Assembly (NCBI RefSeq): GCF_007994135.1
Contig: NZ_VLKF01000001.1
Location: forward strand, 2,480,001 to 2,544,000
DNA from: Modestobacter roseus
Lineage (GTDB): Bacteria; Actinomycetota; Actinomycetes; Mycobacteriales; Geodermatophilaceae
Reading direction: 5' to 3'
Length of the DNA: 64,000 nucleotides
Shown: positions 38,795 to 47,713 of the stretch, one piece after another
Layout: the number at the start of each line of letters is the position of its first letter
Numbering within the stretch: the stretch's first letter is position 1
Notes under the pieces: generated by a model
The model's database searches: none
What the model saw: only the letters and a program-made list of their open reading frames with translations
Told to the model about the DNA's origin: nothing
Position numbers and translations under genes: made by a program

Positions 38795-38949
38795 GGTGTG
38801 TGGTGTGCTCCTCGAACGTGTGTGGTTGCCCGCCGGACGGACGCGTGGGGGTACGCCGGGGCGGAGCGCTGGACACGGGCGGGGATGGTGAGAGGGCCGC
38901 CCACCGCCGTGTTCGACAGACCATGATGCCAGACGCCCGGAGGAGACAC

Positions 38950-39351
38950 ATGACCGCTGCTGGGCCGCTGCACCACATCGAGCTGTGGGTGCCCGATCTC
39001 GCCCGGGCGGAGCGGTCCTGGGGGTGGCTGCTCACCGCACTGGGCGCGGAGCCGTTCCAGCGCTGGGAGCACGGGCGCTCCTGGCGCTGGGGCGAGGGCA
39101 CCTACCTCGTCGTCGAACAGTCGCCGGCGCTGACCGGCGACCGGCACGACCGGTGCGCACCGGGGCTGAACCACCTCGCGTTCACCGTGCCCGGTGACCT
39201 CGACGCGCTCGTCACCGAGGCAGCGGCGCACGGGTGGACGCTGCTGTTCGGTGACCGTCACCCGTTCGCCGGCGGTCCGGAGCACCGGGCCGCCTACCTC
39301 ACGGACGCCGACGGCTACGAGGTGGAGCTGGTCGCCTCGCCCGGCTCCTGA
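38950..39351 (+). CDS. VOC (glyoxalase/dioxygenase) superfamily protein
   Basis: The 133-residue protein is a single VOC module: [20 protein letters not shown] at the start, [16 protein letters not shown] in the middle and [16 protein letters not shown] at the end, giving two His/Glu metal-type positions. Substrate unknown. AGGAGA precedes the ATG. Its last 37 bases overlap the end of the convergent RraB-like gene. Confidence 0.85.
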   Translation: MTAAGPLHHIELWVPDLARAERSWGWLLTALGAEPFQRWEHGRSWRWGEGTYLVVEQSPALTGDRHDRCAPGLNHLAFTVPGDLDALVTEAAAHGWTLLFGDRHPFAGGPEHRAAYLTDADGYEVELVASPGS

Positions 39352-39686
39352 GGCGGGACGAGGAAGCCGCCCCAGCCGTCGTAGCGGCCGCCGTGCCGCC
39401 CGACGATCGCCACGATCTCCCGGGTGAACGCCGCCGCGGTCTCGTGGTCCACCGCGGTCATCGCGCTGAACTCGACCCAGACGGTCAGCAACCGGCGGTA
39501 GGTGCCGTCGACCCGGTAGCCGGCGTCGACCAGCTCCCGGCAGGCCGCGGTGGCGGCCCGCCGGGAGCGGAACCCGGCCAGGTGGTCGATCGGCCGGGGC
39601 GCGTGCACCTGGTCGCCGTGGCCGAGGTTGGCCTCGACCACCTCGGCGGTCAGCCGCAGCTGCTCGTCGAGCGACCGCTCAGCCAC
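39315..39686 (-). CDS. RraB-type ribonuclease E inhibitor-like protein
   Basis: The 123-residue product resembles the RraB family, which in E. coli binds RNase E and restrains mRNA decay: [40 protein letters not shown] and [13 protein letters not shown] are typical. The GTG at 39686 lies inside the last codons of proS, so translation may be coupled. Whether it acts on actinobacterial RNase E/G is unproven. The 3' end overlaps the VOC gene on the other strand. Confidence 0.75.
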   Translation of the reverse strand: MAERSLDEQLRLTAEVVEANLGHGDQVHAPRPIDHLAGFRSRRAATAACRELVDAGYRVDGTYRRLLTVWVEFSAMTAVDHETAAAFTREIVAIVGRHGGRYDGWGGFLVPPQEPGEATSSTS

Positions 39687-41436
39687 GGACGGCGGCGAGG
39701 ACCGCGTCGGCCGCCTCGGCCACCGCGACCTCGGACCGCTCCCCCGTCGCCCGGTCGCGCACCTCGATGACGCCGTCGGCCAGCCCACGTCCCACGGTGA
39801 CGATCGTCGGCATGCCCAGCAGCTCGGCGTCTTTGAACTTGACCCCGGGCGACACCTTCGGCCGGTCGTCGAAGAGCACCGTGACCCCGGCGTCGACCAG
39901 CTGGCCGGCGAGGGTCTCGGCGTACTCGAAGACGGCGGCGTCCTTGCCGGTGGCGACCAGGTGGACGTCGGCCGGCGCGACCGACCGCGGCCAGCGCAAG
40001 CCGAGCTCGTCGTGGGTGGACTCGGCGATGGCGGCCACCGCTCGCGAGACCCCGATGCCGTAGGAGCCCATGGTGACGGTGACGAGCTTGCCGTTCTCGT
40101 CGAGCACCTTGAGGTCCAGTGCCTCGGCGTACTTGCGACCCAGCTGGAAGATGTGACCCATCTCCACGCCGCGGGCGAGCTCCAGCGGGCCGGAGCCGTC
40201 GGGCGCGGGGTCACCGGGGCGCACCTCGGCTGCCTCGATCACGCCGTCCCAGGTGAAGTCGCGCCCGGCCACCAGGTCGAACACGTGCTTGCCGGGCTCG
40301 TTGGCGCCGGTGATCCACCGGCTCCCCGGCACCACCCGCGGGTCGACGAGGTAGCGGATGCCGGTCTTGCTCTCGCTGCCCAGCACCTGCGGGCCGATGT
40401 AGCCCTTGACCAGGTCGGGGTGGGCGGCGAAGTCGGTGAACGGCTCGACCTCGGCCGGCGACACCTGGGCCTCCAGCCGCTTGGCGTCGACCTCCCGGTC
40501 ACCGGGCAGGCCGATCACCAACGGCTCGCGGGTGCCGTCGGGGTGCACCAGCGTGACCACGACGTTCTTCAGCGTCGAGGCACCTGTGTACCCGGCCTGG
40601 GGGAAGAGCTCGTTCGCCGCGGCCACGAGCGTCTCGATGGTCGGGGTGTCGGGGGTGTCCTCGACGTGCGCGTCGGGCAGGCCGTCGAACGGCACCGCCT
40701 CGGGGACGACGGTGGCGACGGCTTCGACGTTCGCCGCGTACCCGCCGGGCGAGCGGACGAAGGTGTCCTCACCGATCGAGGTCGGGTGCAGGAACTCCTC
40801 GCTCTTCGAGCCGCCCATCGCCCCGGACATCGCCGAGACGATCACGTAGTCCAGGCCCAGCCGGTCGAAGATCCGGATGTAGGCGGCGCGGTGCGCGGCG
40901 TAGGAGGCGTCCAGGCCGGCGTCGTCGACGTCGAAGGAGTAGCTGTCCTTCATGGTGAACTCGCGGCCGCGGAACAGCCCGGCCCGGGGACGCGCCTCGT
41001 CCCGGTACTTGGTCTGGATCTGGTACAGCGAGACCGGCAGGTCCTTGTAGGAGCCGTAGAGGTCCTTCACCAGGAGGGTGAACATCTCCTCGTGGGTGGG
41101 GCCGAGGAGGAAGTCGTTGCCCCGGCGGTCCTGCAGCCGGAAGAGGTTGGGGCCGTACTCGGTCCACCGGCCGGTCGCCTCGTAGGGCTCGCGCGGCAGC
41201 AGCGCCGGGAAGTGCACCTCCTGCGCGCCCATCGCGTCCATCTCCTCGCGGACGATGCGCTCGACGTTGCGGAACACCCGCCAGCCCAGCGGCAGCCACG
41301 TGAACCCACCCGGCGCGGCCCGCCGGATGTACCCGCCCCGGGCGAGCAGCCGGTGGCTGGGGACCTCGGCGTCGGCCGGGTCGTCGCGCAGGGTGCGCAG
41401 GAACAGGGAGGACATCCGCAACAACACGGTGCTCAT
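39679..41436 (-). CDS. proS: Prolyl-tRNA synthetase (bacterial type with editing domain)
   Basis: ProS charges tRNA-Pro; the bacterial form carries an insertion domain that removes Ala-tRNA-Pro. The ATG at 41436 gives 585 residues. Class II motifs: motif 2 ([19 protein letters not shown], then [11 protein letters not shown]), the GSYGIGVSR motif 3 and the anticodon-binding domain with [13 protein letters not shown]. The editing insertion lies at about residues 225-405. An upstream extension of the reading frame is not conserved and lacks a better start. A hairpin and an IS110-family element lie directly upstream, so its promoter may have been changed by the insertion. Confidence 0.96.
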   Translation of the reverse strand: MSTVLLRMSSLFLRTLRDDPADAEVPSHRLLARGGYIRRAAPGGFTWLPLGWRVFRNVERIVREEMDAMGAQEVHFPALLPREPYEATGRWTEYGPNLFRLQDRRGNDFLLGPTHEEMFTLLVKDLYGSYKDLPVSLYQIQTKYRDEARPRAGLFRGREFTMKDSYSFDVDDAGLDASYAAHRAAYIRIFDRLGLDYVIVSAMSGAMGGSKSEEFLHPTSIGEDTFVRSPGGYAANVEAVATVVPEAVPFDGLPDAHVEDTPDTPTIETLVAAANELFPQAGYTGASTLKNVVVTLVHPDGTREPLVIGLPGDREVDAKRLEAQVSPAEVEPFTDFAAHPDLVKGYIGPQVLGSESKTGIRYLVDPRVVPGSRWITGANEPGKHVFDLVAGRDFTWDGVIEAAEVRPGDPAPDGSGPLELARGVEMGHIFQLGRKYAEALDLKVLDENGKLVTVTMGSYGIGVSRAVAAIAESTHDELGLRWPRSVAPADVHLVATGKDAAVFEYAETLAGQLVDAGVTVLFDDRPKVSPGVKFKDAELLGMPTIVTVGRGLADGVIEVRDRATGERSEVAVAEAADAVLAAVRG

Positions 41437-41544
41437 TGTCGCCCCCCGGGCTCCCACCGCGGCCAGCGGGTTTCCGGCGACACCGTCACCCTCCGGGCGA
41501 CACCGCGACCACGAGCCGTCCCGGCCGCCGACGAGCCACTTCCC

Positions 41545-41586
41545 GTGTCCCTGCCGGGAGGCCTCCGGCCCCCGCGGCAGGGACAC
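41545..41586. terminator. 12-bp hairpin upstream of proS
   Basis: GTGTCCCTGCCG (41545-41556) pairs perfectly with 41575-41586, and the loop contains the small palindrome GGAGGCCTCC. It may be the native terminator of the transcript arriving from ffh/amidohydrolase, now separated from it by the IS element. Confidence 0.5.
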
Positions 41587-41630
41587 CCGCTTCGCGGTCT
41601 CCCCGCGGGTCACCTGACAGTGAGGATGCT

Positions 41631-41844
41631 GTCGGCGTCATCGGGTGCGGCCTGACCCTGGGTTCTGACCGACGCCTGGCTGTCTTGGCTGAGATCTGTC
41701 GGCCGTGCCCGGTGGCGCCGTTTCGCACGTCCGGACGGGTGGCCGTGACCTCATAGGAGCCTGTGCGAGAGGCGCCCATCACTGTCTTGTCCGACCGGCC
41801 CGCCCGGACGCGCGTCGCCATCACCGGTGCGAGCGGGAGACGAC
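41631..41844 (+). ncRNA. Candidate bridge RNA region in left end of IS110 element
   Basis: IS110-group elements encode a structured bridge RNA in the non-coding left end whose loops pair with target and donor DNA. This 214-base non-coding segment is in the right place and of suitable size. The 9-mer CATAGGAGC occurs here (41752-41760) and at the right end of the element (42903-42911), as a donor-recognition loop might require. No fold was computed. Confidence 0.4.
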
Positions 41845-42897
41845 ATGACGAGCATGACCAGCACGCGGCGGGTTGTCACCGTCGGCGTGGACACCCACAG
41901 CGACACCCATCACGCGGCGGTGATCGACGACGTCGGCAGGCCGCTGGCCGACGCTGGCTTCCCGACGACCCCGGCGGGCTACCGGCAGTTGCTGGCCTGG
42001 GCGGGCGAGCACGGGGACGTCGCCGCGTTCGGGGTGGAGGGCACCGGCGCCTACGGTGCGGCCCTGGCCCGGCATCTGCGGGCGGCCGGGCAGACGGTCA
42101 TCGAGGTCGACCGGCCCGACCGCAGAACCCGCCGCCAGCGGGGCAAGAGCGACCCGATCGACGCTTACGCTGCCGCGGCCGCCGTGCTCTCCGGTGCCGC
42201 GGCCGGTACTCCGAAGACCCGCGACGGGAGGGTCGAGGCCATCCGCACCCTGCGAGTCGCCCGGCGCAGCGCGATAAAGGGCCGCACCCAGGCGATCAAC
42301 CAGCTCAAGGCAGTGGTGCTCACCGGCCCGACCGAACTCCGTCAGACGCTGGGCGGGCAGTCCACTCGCCAACTCCTGGCCACCTGCCGGCGGTTGAGGG
42401 TGACCGAATGCCTGGTCGAGGCCGCCGATCCGGTCACCGCCGCCACCAAGCTCACTTTGCGCCGGCTGGCCCGGCGCATCGCCGCCCTGACCGAGGAGAT
42501 CGACGAGCTCGACGCCGACCTGCAGCCGCTGGTCACGGCTACCGCGCCGGCGCTGATGGCCGTCTACGGCGTGGGCACCGAGGTTGCCGCCCAGCTGCTG
42601 GTCACCGCCGGGGACAACCCCGACCGACTGCGCTCCGAAGCGGCCTTCGCCCAGCTCTGCGGCACCGCACCACTACCGGCAAGCAGCGGCCGCACCACCC
42701 GACACCGGCTCAACCGCGGCGGCGACCGGCACGCCAACTACGCCTTGCACATCATTGCGCTGGTCCGGCTCTCATCTCATCAACCGACACAGGCCTACGC
42801 CGCCCGCCGCCGAGCCGAAGGCCTCAGCAACCTCGAGATCATTCGCTGCCTCAAGCGCTACATCGCCCGCGAGATCCACCACGTCATGACCGCTTGA
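41845..42897 (+). CDS. IS110-family transposase/recombinase
   Basis: The ATG at 41845 (GGGAGACGAC upstream) gives 350 residues. The N-terminal RuvC-like DEDD domain shows Asp16 in TVGVDTHSDTH, Glu in GVEGTGAYGAAL and Asp residues in RGKSDPIDAYAAA. A coiled-coil middle follows (LTEEIDELDADLQPLV). The C-terminal Tnp domain has YGVGTEVAAQLLVTAGD and the serine motif LPASSGRTTRHRLNRGGDR. Both catalytic parts look intact, so the element may be active. An ATG six codons earlier is less likely. Confidence 0.92.
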   Translation: MTSMTSTRRVVTVGVDTHSDTHHAAVIDDVGRPLADAGFPTTPAGYRQLLAWAGEHGDVAAFGVEGTGAYGAALARHLRAAGQTVIEVDRPDRRTRRQRGKSDPIDAYAAAAAVLSGAAAGTPKTRDGRVEAIRTLRVARRSAIKGRTQAINQLKAVVLTGPTELRQTLGGQSTRQLLATCRRLRVTECLVEAADPVTAATKLTLRRLARRIAALTEEIDELDADLQPLVTATAPALMAVYGVGTEVAAQLLVTAGDNPDRLRSEAAFAQLCGTAPLPASSGRTTRHRLNRGGDRHANYALHIIALVRLSSHQPTQAYAARRRAEGLSNLEIIRCLKRYIAREIHHVMTA

Positions 42898-42914
42898 CGA
42901 GGCATAGGAGCATC

Positions 42915-44000
42915 TCAGGCGACGACGCGGCCGCGGAGGACGAGTCGCTGCGGTCGCTGCAGCGTGTCGAGGTCGACCCGGGGGTCGGCGTCGTACACGA
43001 CCAGGTCGGCCGGGGCCCCCTCCGCGACGCCGGGCAGGCCGAGCCACTCCCGCGCCGCCCAGGACGCCGCGGCGACCGCCGCCTCGGCGGGCAGGCCGGC
43101 GGCGTGCAGCGCCCGCACCTCGTCGGCGATGACGCCGTGGTCGATGCCGCCACCGGCGTCGGTGCCGGCGAACACCGGGACACCGGCGTCGTAAGCGGCC
43201 CGTACGACGGCACCGGCCCGTGCGTACAGCCGCCGCATCGTCGAGGCGTAGGCGGGGAACCTCTTCTCCCCCGCCGCCGCGAAGCCGGGGAAGTTCGCCA
43301 CGTTGACCAGGGTGGGGACGACGGCGGTGCCGCGTGCCGCCATCTCCCCGACCAGCTCCTCGGTCAGCCCGCTGCCGTGCTCGATGCAGTCGATGCCGGC
43401 GCCGATCAGGTCGGGCAGCGCGTCGGTGCCGAAGGTGTGCGCGGTGACCCGGGCGCCCTCCTCGTGGGCGGCCGCGATCGCCGCGGCGACGACGTCGGCC
43501 GGCCACTCCGGCGCCAGGTCACCCACCCCGCGGTCGATCCAGTCACCGACCAGCTTCACCCAGCCGTCGCCCCGCCGGGCCTGCACCCGGACCTGCTCCA
43601 CCAGGTCGCCGGGCTCCAGTTCGAGGGCGAGCCCGGGGATGTAGCGCCGGGTCGCGGCCAGGTGCCGGCCGGCCCGGATCACCCGCGGCAGGTCCTCGTG
43701 CTCGTCGAGCACCCGGGTGTCGACCGGCGACCCGCAGTCGCGCAGCAGCAGCACCCCGGCGTCCCGCTCGGCGAGCGCCTGGACGCGGAGGCCGTCGAGG
43801 TCGCCGACGTGCTCGCCGCCGTGGCCCAGGCCGACGTGGCAGTGCGCGTCGACCAGCCCGGGCAGCACGAACCCGCCCCGGCTCACCGTCTCGGCGCCGG
43901 GAACGGGGTCGAAGGTGATCCGGCCGTCCCGCACCCACAGGTCGCGGTGCTCCCCGGCGGGGAGCACCACGCCGGCCAGGTGCAGGGCGGGGGCGGTCAC
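42915..44000 (-). CDS. Amidohydrolase family protein
   Basis: The GTG at 44000 gives 361 residues with the metal-dependent hydrolase fold: an N-terminal beta sandwich (LHLAGVVLPAGEHRDLWVRDG), then DAHCHVG with two His ligands, Lys in GWVKLVGDWI, His in VTAHTFGTDALPD and IEHGSGL, and Asp in FAGTDAGGG. It probably hydrolyses an amide or related bond (imidazolonepropionase-like); the substrate is unknown. Translation ends with VLRGRVVA, and the TGA lies in the apparent right end of the IS110 element, so the native C-terminus may have been slightly altered. It begins 4 bp after ffh. Confidence 0.88.
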   Translation of the reverse strand: MTAPALHLAGVVLPAGEHRDLWVRDGRITFDPVPGAETVSRGGFVLPGLVDAHCHVGLGHGGEHVGDLDGLRVQALAERDAGVLLLRDCGSPVDTRVLDEHEDLPRVIRAGRHLAATRRYIPGLALELEPGDLVEQVRVQARRGDGWVKLVGDWIDRGVGDLAPEWPADVVAAAIAAAHEEGARVTAHTFGTDALPDLIGAGIDCIEHGSGLTEELVGEMAARGTAVVPTLVNVANFPGFAAAGEKRFPAYASTMRRLYARAGAVVRAAYDAGVPVFAGTDAGGGIDHGVIADEVRALHAAGLPAEAAVAAASWAAREWLGLPGVAEGAPADLVVYDADPRVDLDTLQRPQRLVLRGRVVA

Positions 44001-44004
44001 CGGG

Positions 44005-45564
44005 TCAGCGGCCCTGGTCCTTGAACTTGCTGAAGTCGAGCGTGGACAGGTCGGGCAGGGCCTGACCCGGCGGGAGGCCGGGCACGCCACCGGGCGGCAG
44101 CTGACCCGGCATGCCGCCCATGGCGCCGGGGGCACCGATGGGCCGGCGGGCCGGGCCGCCCTTCTTGCCGCCCTTGCCCTTCTTGCCCTTGCCGCGCGCC
44201 TGCACCTGGTTCTGCCGGCCACGCTGCTTCTTCGACATCGGGCCCATGCCGGGCATGCCCATGCTGCCGGCCATCTGGCCCATCATCTTCTGCGCCTGGG
44301 CGAAGCGCTCCAGCAGCTGGTTGACGTCGGTGACGCTCATCCCGGAGCCGTTGGCGATGCGCACCCGCCGCGAGGCGTTGATGATCTTGGGGCTGACCCG
44401 CTCGGCCGGGGTCATCGACCGGATGATCGCCGCGGTGCGGTCGAGATCGCGCTCGTCGACCTGCGCGAGCTGCTCCTTCATCTGGCCCGCACCCGGGAGC
44501 ATCCCGAGCAGGTTCGCGATCGGGCCCATCTTGCGGATCGCCATCATCTGCTCGAGGAAGTCCTCGAGGGTGAACCCCTCGCGGGCGGCGAGCTTGCCGG
44601 CCATCCGCTCGGCCTGATCGGCGTCGAACGCCTGCTCGGCCTGCTCGATGAGGGTGAGCACGTCGCCCATCCCGAGGATGCGCGAGGCCATCCGCTCGGG
44701 GTGGAAGACGTCGAAGTCGGCGAGCTTCTCCCCGGTCGAGGCGAACATGATCGGCTGGCCGGTCACGTGCCGGACGGAGAGCGCGGCACCACCGCGGGCG
44801 TCGCCGTCGAGCTTGGTCAGGACGACGCCGGAGAAACCGACGCCCTCCTGGAACGCCGTCGCCGTGGTGACGGCGTCCTGCCCGATCATCGCGTCGACGA
44901 CGAACAGCGTCTCGTCGGGCTGCACGGCGTCGCGGATGCCCGCGGCCTGCGCCATCAGCTCGGCGTCGATGCCGAGCCGGCCGGCGGTGTCGACGACGAC
45001 GACGTCGTGCATCGTGCGCCGCGCGTGGTCGATCGACTCGCGGGCCACCGCGATCGGGTCGCCCACGCCGTTGCCGGGCGCGGGGGCGAAGACGTCGACG
45101 CCGGCCTGGCCGGCCACCACCGACAGCTGCTGCACGGCGTTGGGGCGCTGGAGGTCGCAGGCGACCAGCAGCGGGGTGTGCCCCTGGCTCTTGAGCCAGC
45201 GGCCGAGCTTGCCGGCCAGCGTGGTCTTACCGGCACCCTGCAGACCGGCCAGCATGATCACCGTGGGCGACTGCTTCGCAAAGCGGATCCGCCGCGTCTC
45301 GCCACCGAGGATGCCGACGAGCTCCTCGTTGACGATCTTGATGATCTGCTGCGCGGGGTTCAGCGCCTGGGAGACCTCGGCGCCGCGCGCCCGCTCCTTG
45401 ACCGAGGCGATGAAGGCCCGGACGACCGGCAGCGCGACGTCGGCCTCGAGCAGGGCGATCCGGATCTCGCGCGCGGTGGCGTCGATGTCCTCGTCGGAGA
45501 GCCGGCCCTTGCCGCGCAGACCGGTGAAGACCTTGTCCAGGCGGTCGGAGAGGGTCTCGAACAC
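44005..45564 (-). CDS. ffh: Signal recognition particle protein Ffh
   Basis: Ffh binds 4.5S RNA and signal sequences on nascent membrane proteins and meets FtsY at the membrane. NG domain: GLQGAGKTTLAGKLGRWL, DLQRPNAVQQL, DTAGRLGID and TKLDGDARGGAAL. The M domain is Met-rich (FLEQMMAIRKMGPIANLLGM, QAQKMMGQMAGSMGMPGMG). The last 80 residues form a basic Gly/Lys and then Pro/Gly-rich tail. The 519-residue length is usual for actinobacteria. GTG start at 45564. The partner ftsY is in the same window. Confidence 0.97.
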   Translation of the reverse strand: MFETLSDRLDKVFTGLRGKGRLSDEDIDATAREIRIALLEADVALPVVRAFIASVKERARGAEVSQALNPAQQIIKIVNEELVGILGGETRRIRFAKQSPTVIMLAGLQGAGKTTLAGKLGRWLKSQGHTPLLVACDLQRPNAVQQLSVVAGQAGVDVFAPAPGNGVGDPIAVARESIDHARRTMHDVVVVDTAGRLGIDAELMAQAAGIRDAVQPDETLFVVDAMIGQDAVTTATAFQEGVGFSGVVLTKLDGDARGGAALSVRHVTGQPIMFASTGEKLADFDVFHPERMASRILGMGDVLTLIEQAEQAFDADQAERMAGKLAAREGFTLEDFLEQMMAIRKMGPIANLLGMLPGAGQMKEQLAQVDERDLDRTAAIIRSMTPAERVSPKIINASRRVRIANGSGMSVTDVNQLLERFAQAQKMMGQMAGSMGMPGMGPMSKKQRGRQNQVQARGKGKKGKGGKKGGPARRPIGAPGAMGGMPGQLPPGGVPGLPPGQALPDLSTLDFSKFKDQGR

Positions 45565-45727
45565 AACACGTCCTCAAGCAGTCGGGCGCGCAGCCGTCGT
45601 CCGGAGCGGACGGCTCGGCTCGGGCACCCGGGGCCACCCCGGGGCCGTCACGCCACCTCGGCCCAGCCTAACGACCCCCGGCCCGGCGCGGCGGCCACGG
45701 CGTCCGCCGACCCGGCGCCGGGAGGGC

Positions 45728-46030
45728 TCAGGGCCGGTTCGGCCGGTCCAGCACCAGCGCCAGGAACGCCCCGACGGTCAGGTGCTCCTCCAGCGGGTGC
45801 CGGAAGCTCGCGTCGGGGACGACGGTGTACCGATTGCGCCGCCCGATCCGCTCGCGTCGCACGTGACCGGCGGCCGTCAGGTCGGCCACGATCATCTGCA
45901 CGGCGCGCTCGGTGATGCCGACCTGCGCGGCGATGTCACGGATGCGGACGTCGGGGTCGGCGGCGAGGCTCACCAGCACGTGGCCGTGGTTGGACAGGAA
46001 GGTCCAACCGGGCGCAGATGCGGTCACCAC
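45728..46030 (-). CDS. Small winged-helix transcriptional regulator
   Basis: The 100-residue protein is one winged helix-turn-helix: NHGHVLVSLAADPDVRIRDI, AAQVGITERAVQMIVADL (recognition helix) and a basic wing (VRRERIGRRNRYTV). No effector domain is present. Adjacent GTG codons at 46030 and 46027 are both possible; a TACGGT element lies 3-6 bases upstream, so the mRNA may be leaderless. It is divergent from an unknown protein/baeRF-like pair, which it might regulate. Confidence 0.75.
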   Translation of the reverse strand: MVTASAPGWTFLSNHGHVLVSLAADPDVRIRDIAAQVGITERAVQMIVADLTAAGHVRRERIGRRNRYTVVPDASFRHPLEEHLTVGAFLALVLDRPNRP

Positions 46031-46085
46031 CTAACCGTATCCGGGGGGCACGCCCAGCGACTGGACGTCTGAACTCAGTTTCGTC

Positions 46086-46091
46086 TATTGT
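46086..46091 (+). promoter_or_regulatory. Candidate -10 element for the 46211-47703 gene pair
   Basis: TATTGT lies in a locally AT-rich stretch of the divergent region, about 120 bases before the first GTG. CTGAAC upstream is a weak -35 candidate. Confidence 0.35.
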
Positions 46092-46210
46092 GGCCGTGCG
46101 AGGGGAGTACCCGCCGCACCGCGGCGTCGTCGCCCGACAGTCCCGGCCCAGCGCCCGGGCACGGCCGGCCTCCGGGCCGGGGGAGACCTCGCCCGCCCCG
46201 GGGAGACCCC

Positions 46211-46654
46211 GTGCCCGCACCCAGCCTGCTCCGCGTCCGCCGTTCCAGCCCGGTCCAGCCACCCGAGGCAGCCGGTCCACCGCCGCCGGGAGCGCGCCGG
46301 CGGCTGCTGGCCGTCGTCCTGGACGAGACCGACCTCGACACCCTGCTGCCTCCCGCCATCGCCGCCGCCGTGCTGGACGACCGCCCGCTCACCGTGGCGG
46401 TGCTGCGCCCCTCCCCCGGCTGGACGATCGACGCAGCGCTGGTCGCCGCGCTGGCGGTGGAGTCCGAGCGGGTGACCGGCCAGCTCACCGCACGGGCCGG
46501 CGCACGGGTCCGGGCGGCGGGCCTGGAGCCCCACGTCGTCGTCCACCACGTGCGGGGCCTGCGCGGTCGTCGCCGGGCGACCGCACTGACCCGTGCGCTG
46601 CGCGAGGTGGCCCGGCGGTACGACGCCGAGCCGATCGTCCGGCCGCTGCCGTGA
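46211..46654 (+). CDS. Conserved-looking protein of unknown function
   Basis: I do not recognise this 147-residue protein. After a Pro-rich head, the core alternates hydrophobic strands and helices (RRLLAVVLDETDLDTLLPPA, LTVAVLRPSPGW, LEPHVVVHHVRGL), loosely like a nucleotide-binding alpha/beta fold such as the universal stress proteins, but no ATP loop is visible. The GTG at 46211 follows GGGGAGA. Its stop overlaps the GTG of the next gene (GTGA), so the two are almost certainly a functional pair. Confidence 0.6.
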   Translation: MPAPSLLRVRRSSPVQPPEAAGPPPPGARRRLLAVVLDETDLDTLLPPAIAAAVLDDRPLTVAVLRPSPGWTIDAALVAALAVESERVTGQLTARAGARVRAAGLEPHVVVHHVRGLRGRRRATALTRALREVARRYDAEPIVRPLP

Positions 46655-47703
46655 CGGCACGGATCCGGCCGGGGGTGGTCTCCCCCGCCCGCGTCATGGC
46701 GCTGCAGGCCGTGCGGGCCTACCCCTCGGTCTCGCTGCTGGCGACGACGTCGCCGGCGGCGCGGATGGGCAGCGACGACGTCCGCACCCTGCGCCGGCTG
46801 GCCGCCTCGGCGACGGCCCGGCTCGCCACCGAGGACCTGCCCGAGCGGGCGGACGTCGTCCGCGGGCTGGAACGGACGCTGGCGGAAGCCACCCACGGGC
46901 CCACCGACGAGGCGATCGGCCTGTTCGTCAGCGCCGCGACCCGCGAGATCGTCCGGCTGCCGGTGCCGGTCACCGACCGGGTGGTCATCGACCCCACGTT
47001 CGCCACCCGCGATCTGGTGCGCAGCCTGCACCGCACGCCCCGGCACGTGGTGCTGCTCCTGGCCGAGCGGGAGGCCCGGCTGCTGGACGGCGTCGGCGAC
47101 CTGCTCACCCCCGCCGCGGGATCGGGCTTCCCGATGCGCGCCCCGGACCGCGACGCAGGTGGCTCGACGGAGTCGTTCCTGCGTGAGGTGGACCGGGCCC
47201 TCGGGACCCACCTGCGCCTGCACCCGGCGCCGCTGGTGCTGGTCGGCGCCGAGCGCACGGTGGCGCAGTTCCGACAGCTGTCGCGGAACACCGGCCGCCT
47301 GGCCGGCACGGTGAGCGGGGCGCTGACCACCGCACCGCTGACCCGGCTGACCCCACGGATCCGGCTGGTGCTCGAGCGCTACCTGTTCTCCCGGCAGCAG
47401 GACGCACTCGACCTGCTGGAACGACGGCGCTCCCGCGGGCGGGTGGTGGACGGCATCGCGTCCGCCTGGCTGGCCGCCCGGGCCGAACGGCCGGAGGTGC
47501 TGGCCGTCGAGGAGGGGTTCGTCTTCCCGGCCCGGATCAGCGAGGACGGCGACCTGCTGACCCCGGCCGACGACGTCGAGCACCCGGACGTCATCGACGA
47601 CGCCGTCGACGAGCTGATCGAGACCGTGCTGCTGCGCGGTGGCTGGGTCGCGTTCCTCGTCGACGGGGCGCTGCCGGACCGGGTGGCGCTCGCGGTGCGG
47701 TGA
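46651..47703 (+). CDS. baeRF-like (bacterial release-factor-related) domain protein
   Basis: The 350-residue protein resembles the bacterial relatives of archaeo-eukaryotic release factor domains (baeRF), notably in PRHVVLLLAEREARLLDGVG, FLREVDRALGTHLRLHPAPL and LVLVGAERTVAQFRQLSRN, and in the C-terminal RNase-H-like/L7Ae-type part ending with WVAFLVDGALPD. Some family members are thought to act on stalled or damaged ribosomes; this is unproven. There is no GGQ motif. It is translationally coupled to the unknown gene before it. Confidence 0.65.
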   Translation: MTARIRPGVVSPARVMALQAVRAYPSVSLLATTSPAARMGSDDVRTLRRLAASATARLATEDLPERADVVRGLERTLAEATHGPTDEAIGLFVSAATREIVRLPVPVTDRVVIDPTFATRDLVRSLHRTPRHVVLLLAEREARLLDGVGDLLTPAAGSGFPMRAPDRDAGGSTESFLREVDRALGTHLRLHPAPLVLVGAERTVAQFRQLSRNTGRLAGTVSGALTTAPLTRLTPRIRLVLERYLFSRQQDALDLLERRRSRGRVVDGIASAWLAARAERPEVLAVEEGFVFPARISEDGDLLTPADDVEHPDVIDDAVDELIETVLLRGGWVAFLVDGALPDRVALAVR

Positions 47704-47713
47704 CCGGTGGCGC

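Larger units (their letters stand above)
41437..41844. other. Region between proS and the IS110 transposase
   Basis: This 408-bp stretch holds no convincing gene. It contains a hairpin (41545-41586), the apparent left end of the IS element near 41621 and the element's left non-coding segment up to the transposase start. Confidence 0.6.
41621..42917 (+). mobile_element. IS110-family insertion sequence (approximate ends)
   Basis: An intact IS110-type transposase gene lies between proS and an amidohydrolase gene. I place the ends by an imperfect inverted repeat: TGAGGATGCT at 41621-41630 and the complement of 42909-42917 (TGAGATGCT). Length would be about 1.3 kb. No flanking target duplication is evident, as expected for this family. 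The right end coincides with the amidohydrolase stop codon. The exact ends need comparison with an empty site. Confidence 0.7.

Noticed and set aside
41486-41824. Minus-strand 112-codon frame in the left end of the IS110 element
   Set aside because: It overlaps a hairpin and the non-coding end, has no recognisable domain and no ribosome site.
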